Part shown: positions 4,155 to 6,274 of the stretch, one piece after another
How the letters are laid out: each line of letters opens with the position of its first letter
Numbering within the stretch: the first letter of the stretch is position 1
NCBI GenBank assembly: GCA_902761265.1
Contig: CACWJV010000228.1
Coordinates: 1-6,274, forward strand
Length of the DNA stretch: 6,274 nt
DNA from: Oscillospiraceae bacterium
Lineage (GTDB): Bacteria; Bacillota; Clostridia; Oscillospirales; Acutalibacteraceae
Direction: 5' to 3'
The notes under the pieces: model-generated
What the model saw: the letters and a program-made list of their open reading frames with translations, nothing else
The model's database searches: none
What the model was told of the DNA's origin: nothing
Made by a program: the position numbers and the translations under genes

Positions 4155-6138
4155 ATGATTTCATTTGCACTCGAAAACAAGCAGTTCCGCGTGCTGCGGG
4201 ACGGCAAACCGGTTTTTACGGTTGCCCAGGGCGCTTCGGTGGCCGAGGTTGCCAATATCGACGCCAACTACAAAATGAGCCGCGGCAGCTTTGTGCTCAA
4301 GGAAAAAGTGATCGGCCGCCGGCCGCTGTTTGTGGTGGATATGCAAACGACCGACGACGGCGTGCTGCTGGTGCTCGACGAGGGCAAGCTGAAAATTGAA
4401 ACGCAGTACGGCGGCGAACGGATCCGGGTGACGCCGGTGGGGCTTGCCGTCTATGACCGGTTGTATCTGCGCGTAGACGCGGCAAAGGACGAATCCGTTT
4501 ACGGTACGGGCGAAACCTTCAGCGAGTTTGATCTGCGCGGGTGCAAAAGCGACGTTTGGGTCAGCGAGCACATCAACGCGATGCAGATCGCGCGCAAGGT
4601 GCTGCGGATCGCTACGAAAACCAAGCGCGACAACAAAAAGAAAAAGTTTGAATCCTACGCGTCGTACTACGTCCAACCGACGTTTCTTTCGTCGCGCAAA
4701 TATTTCTTCCATTCCGACGCGACGACCATCTCCCGCTTCGATTTCACATCCGACACCGAACACAAGATTCAGATCGACCCGTCTGCGCCGTTTTATTTCG
4801 GCTTCGGGGCAACGTTTGAACAGGTGCTCGAAAATCTGACCGATCTCATCGGCCGCCAGATTATGCTGCCCGACTGGGTCCACAACGGCGAGATCCTCGG
4901 CGTGCAGGGCGGCACCGCGATCATGGACAAAAAGCTAAAGACCGCCCTCGACCACGACATGGCTGTGGCCGGTGTGTGGATCCAGGACTGGGAGGGCCGC
5001 CGCGTGACGGCCGTCGGCAAACAGCTTTACTGGAACTGGGTGTGGGACGAGGAGCTGTACCCCGATCTCGACAAGCGCATCGGGGAATACGCCGCAATGG
5101 GGGTCAAAATCCTCGGCTATTGCAACACCTTCCTCGCTGTGGAAAAACCGCTGTATAAAATCGCCGCCGAAAAAGGCTACCACCTTCCCGGCCGCTATGG
5201 TCGATCTGACGAACCCCGACGCCTACGAGTGGATCAAGGGCGTGATCAAAGAGCACATGATCGGCTTCGGCCTTGCCGGCTGGATGGCGGACTTCGGCGA
5301 ATATCTGCCGACCGACTGTGTGCTTTACAGCGGCGAAGACCCCTTCGTTGTCCACAACACCTGGCCGGCGCTTTGGGCCAAATGCAACCGCGAAGCGATC
5401 CGCGAGACCGGCAACGAGGGCAAGATCATGTTCTTTACCCGCGCGGGCTATACCGGCACCGGCAGATATTCCACCATGATGTGGAACGGCGACAACCATG
5501 TGGACTTTTCGGTCGATCTCGGTTTGCCGTCGGTCATCCCGGCGATGCTGTCGCTGACCTGCTGCGGTTTCGGTCTGAGCCATTCCGATATCGGCGGCTA
5601 CACGACGTTTTATAACCTCAAGCGTTCCGAGGAGCTGTTTATGCGCTGGTGCGAAATGAACGCGTTTTCGCCGCTTTTGCGCGGCCACGAAGGGCTCAAC
5701 CCCGACCTCAACGCCCAGTTTGACGCGAGCGAACCCGTTTTGCGCCACGGCAAATATATGAGCCAAATCCACAAGCAGCTCAAACCCTATCTCGTTGTCG
5801 CCGACCGCAAAAACAGCGAGACCGGCGTCGGCATCGTGCGTCCGCTGTTCTTCTACTATGACGAGGCGCGCGCTTACAAGGAGATGCACGAATATCTGCT
5901 CGGCCGCGATATCCTTGTGGCGCCGGTGATCGAACAGGGCGCCACGACGCGCGACGTCTATTTGCCGGAGGACGGCTGGATCCACGCGCCGACCGGCAAG
6001 CAATATCGCGGCGGCATCCACACTGTCGAAGCGCCGATCGGTTCGATCCCGGTGTTTTACCGCAAGGACGCGGACGAAACCGTAAAAGCTATCATGGAAA
6101 ATCTTGTTTTCCCGACCACGGAGGATCTTTATGCTTGA
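4155..6138 (+). pseudogene. YihQ-type GH31 alpha-glycosidase, frame broken near 5180 by an apparent deletion
   Basis: Family GH31 retaining alpha-glycosidase close to E. coli YihQ (sulfoquinovosidase). The first frame gives 342 family-like residues ending AAEKGY at 5180; the family sequence resumes one frame over as TTFPAAMVDLTNP from 5179. Compared with E. coli YihQ (from memory), about 15 loop residues are missing, so an out-of-frame deletion of roughly 44 bp fits. Repaired, the protein would be about 675 residues, as in the family. The first frame otherwise runs as unrelated sequence to 5615, lacking both catalytic residues. In the second part the nucleophile is the Asp of WMADFGEYLPTD (5290-5292), the acid/base is the Asp of WNGDNHVDF (5491-5493), and HSDIGGY is kept (Tyr at 5599-5601). 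The counterparts of YihQ Q262, Q288 and W304 are present (Q251, Q277, W293), but R301 is Gln (Q290). No signal peptide, so cytoplasmic. It may be a true pseudogene or an assembly error. Confidence 0.88.
6120..6124 (+). promoter_or_regulatory. Shine-Dalgarno site of the DUF4867-like gene, inside the GH31 coding end
   Basis: GGAGG, 6 nt before the ATG at 6131, within the last codons of the GH31 gene. It supports translation of the downstream gene from the same mRNA. Confidence 0.75.
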
Positions 6139-6274
6139 ACATCTCAACAATGTCAACGACGTGCGTATCTGCTCCGTTTTTGACGACTGTTTCAAAACCT
6201 ACGGCCGCGTGATCGACGGCATCGACTTTTCGCCCCTTTGCGATTATCTTACAGCGCAGACGCCCGTGCCCGAA
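6131..6274 (+). CDS. DUF4867-like protein, N-terminal 48 residues (runs off the window)
   Basis: The fragment begins MLEHLNNVNDVRICSVFDDC and continues with YGRVIDGIDFSPLCDYL and TPVPE. The pattern 'short helix, SV-D-F--YGRV--G-DF--L--Y, TP-PE' matches my memory of the N-terminus of DUF4867 proteins, a small Firmicutes family with a predicted cupin/ureidoglycolate-lyase-like fold found in sugar-catabolism operons. Its start overlaps the GH31 stop by 8 nt (ATGCTTGA) and has its own GGAGG site, so the two are one transcription unit and may be translationally coupled. No catalytic residues can be judged from this fragment. A role in processing the sugar released by the GH31 enzyme is inference from position only. 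Confidence 0.7.
   Translation, partial: MLEHLNNVNDVRICSVFDDCFKTYGRVIDGIDFSPLCDYLTAQTPVPE

Noticed and set aside
5104..6195. A 363-residue open frame on the - strand across the GH31 gene
   Set aside because: It is antisense to the conserved GH31 catalytic half; no family motifs and no ribosome binding site.

Overview
The window looks like a chromosomal carbohydrate-use region of a GC-rich, gut-type member of the Clostridia, probably Oscillospirales/Ruminococcaceae. That assignment is inference. It rests on GC-rich coding sequence, strong AGGAGG-type Shine-Dalgarno sites, sigma-A promoters in AT-rich gaps, an AEC transporter and GH27/GH31 glycosidases of Firmicutes type, and an intergenic region packed with hairpins of a style I associate with that group.

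There are two divergent blocks around a short promoter region (3999-4154). Leftward (- strand) run trmO (3998-3294), a repeat-filled gap of about 540 bp, an AEC-family transporter (2751-1744) and, 16 bp further on, a GH27 glycosidase that leaves the window at base 1. Rightward (+ strand) run a YihQ-type GH31 glycosidase (4155-6138) whose frame is broken near 5180, then the N-terminal 48 residues of a DUF4867-like protein that starts inside the last codons of the GH31 gene.

The GH27 enzyme carries what looks like a carbohydrate-binding beta-sandwich domain inserted into its catalytic barrel between the nucleophile and the acid/base Asp, plus a Glu in place of the first Asp of the usual DDCW sugar-binding motif. 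The GH31 enzyme keeps most of the sulfoquinovosidase-type active site but has Gln where E. coli YihQ has its sulfonate-binding Arg, and a loop of about 15 residues is missing with loss of frame. Together the genes suggest cleavage of alpha-linked plant or host sugars, with a transporter and a small metabolic protein alongside. The true substrates are open.

The trmO-AEC gap is a composite repeat block. A 15-unit heptamer array (3221-3325) lies on one side and a short array of related heptamers in the opposite orientation (2811-2845) on the other. Between them lie two simple hairpins and two tandem copies of a unit that can fold into a three-way junction, with compensatory base changes between the copies. 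The heptamer array runs into trmO and encodes its last residues and its stop codon. The trmO and GH31 promoters are back to back, with their -35 hexamers directly adjoining.
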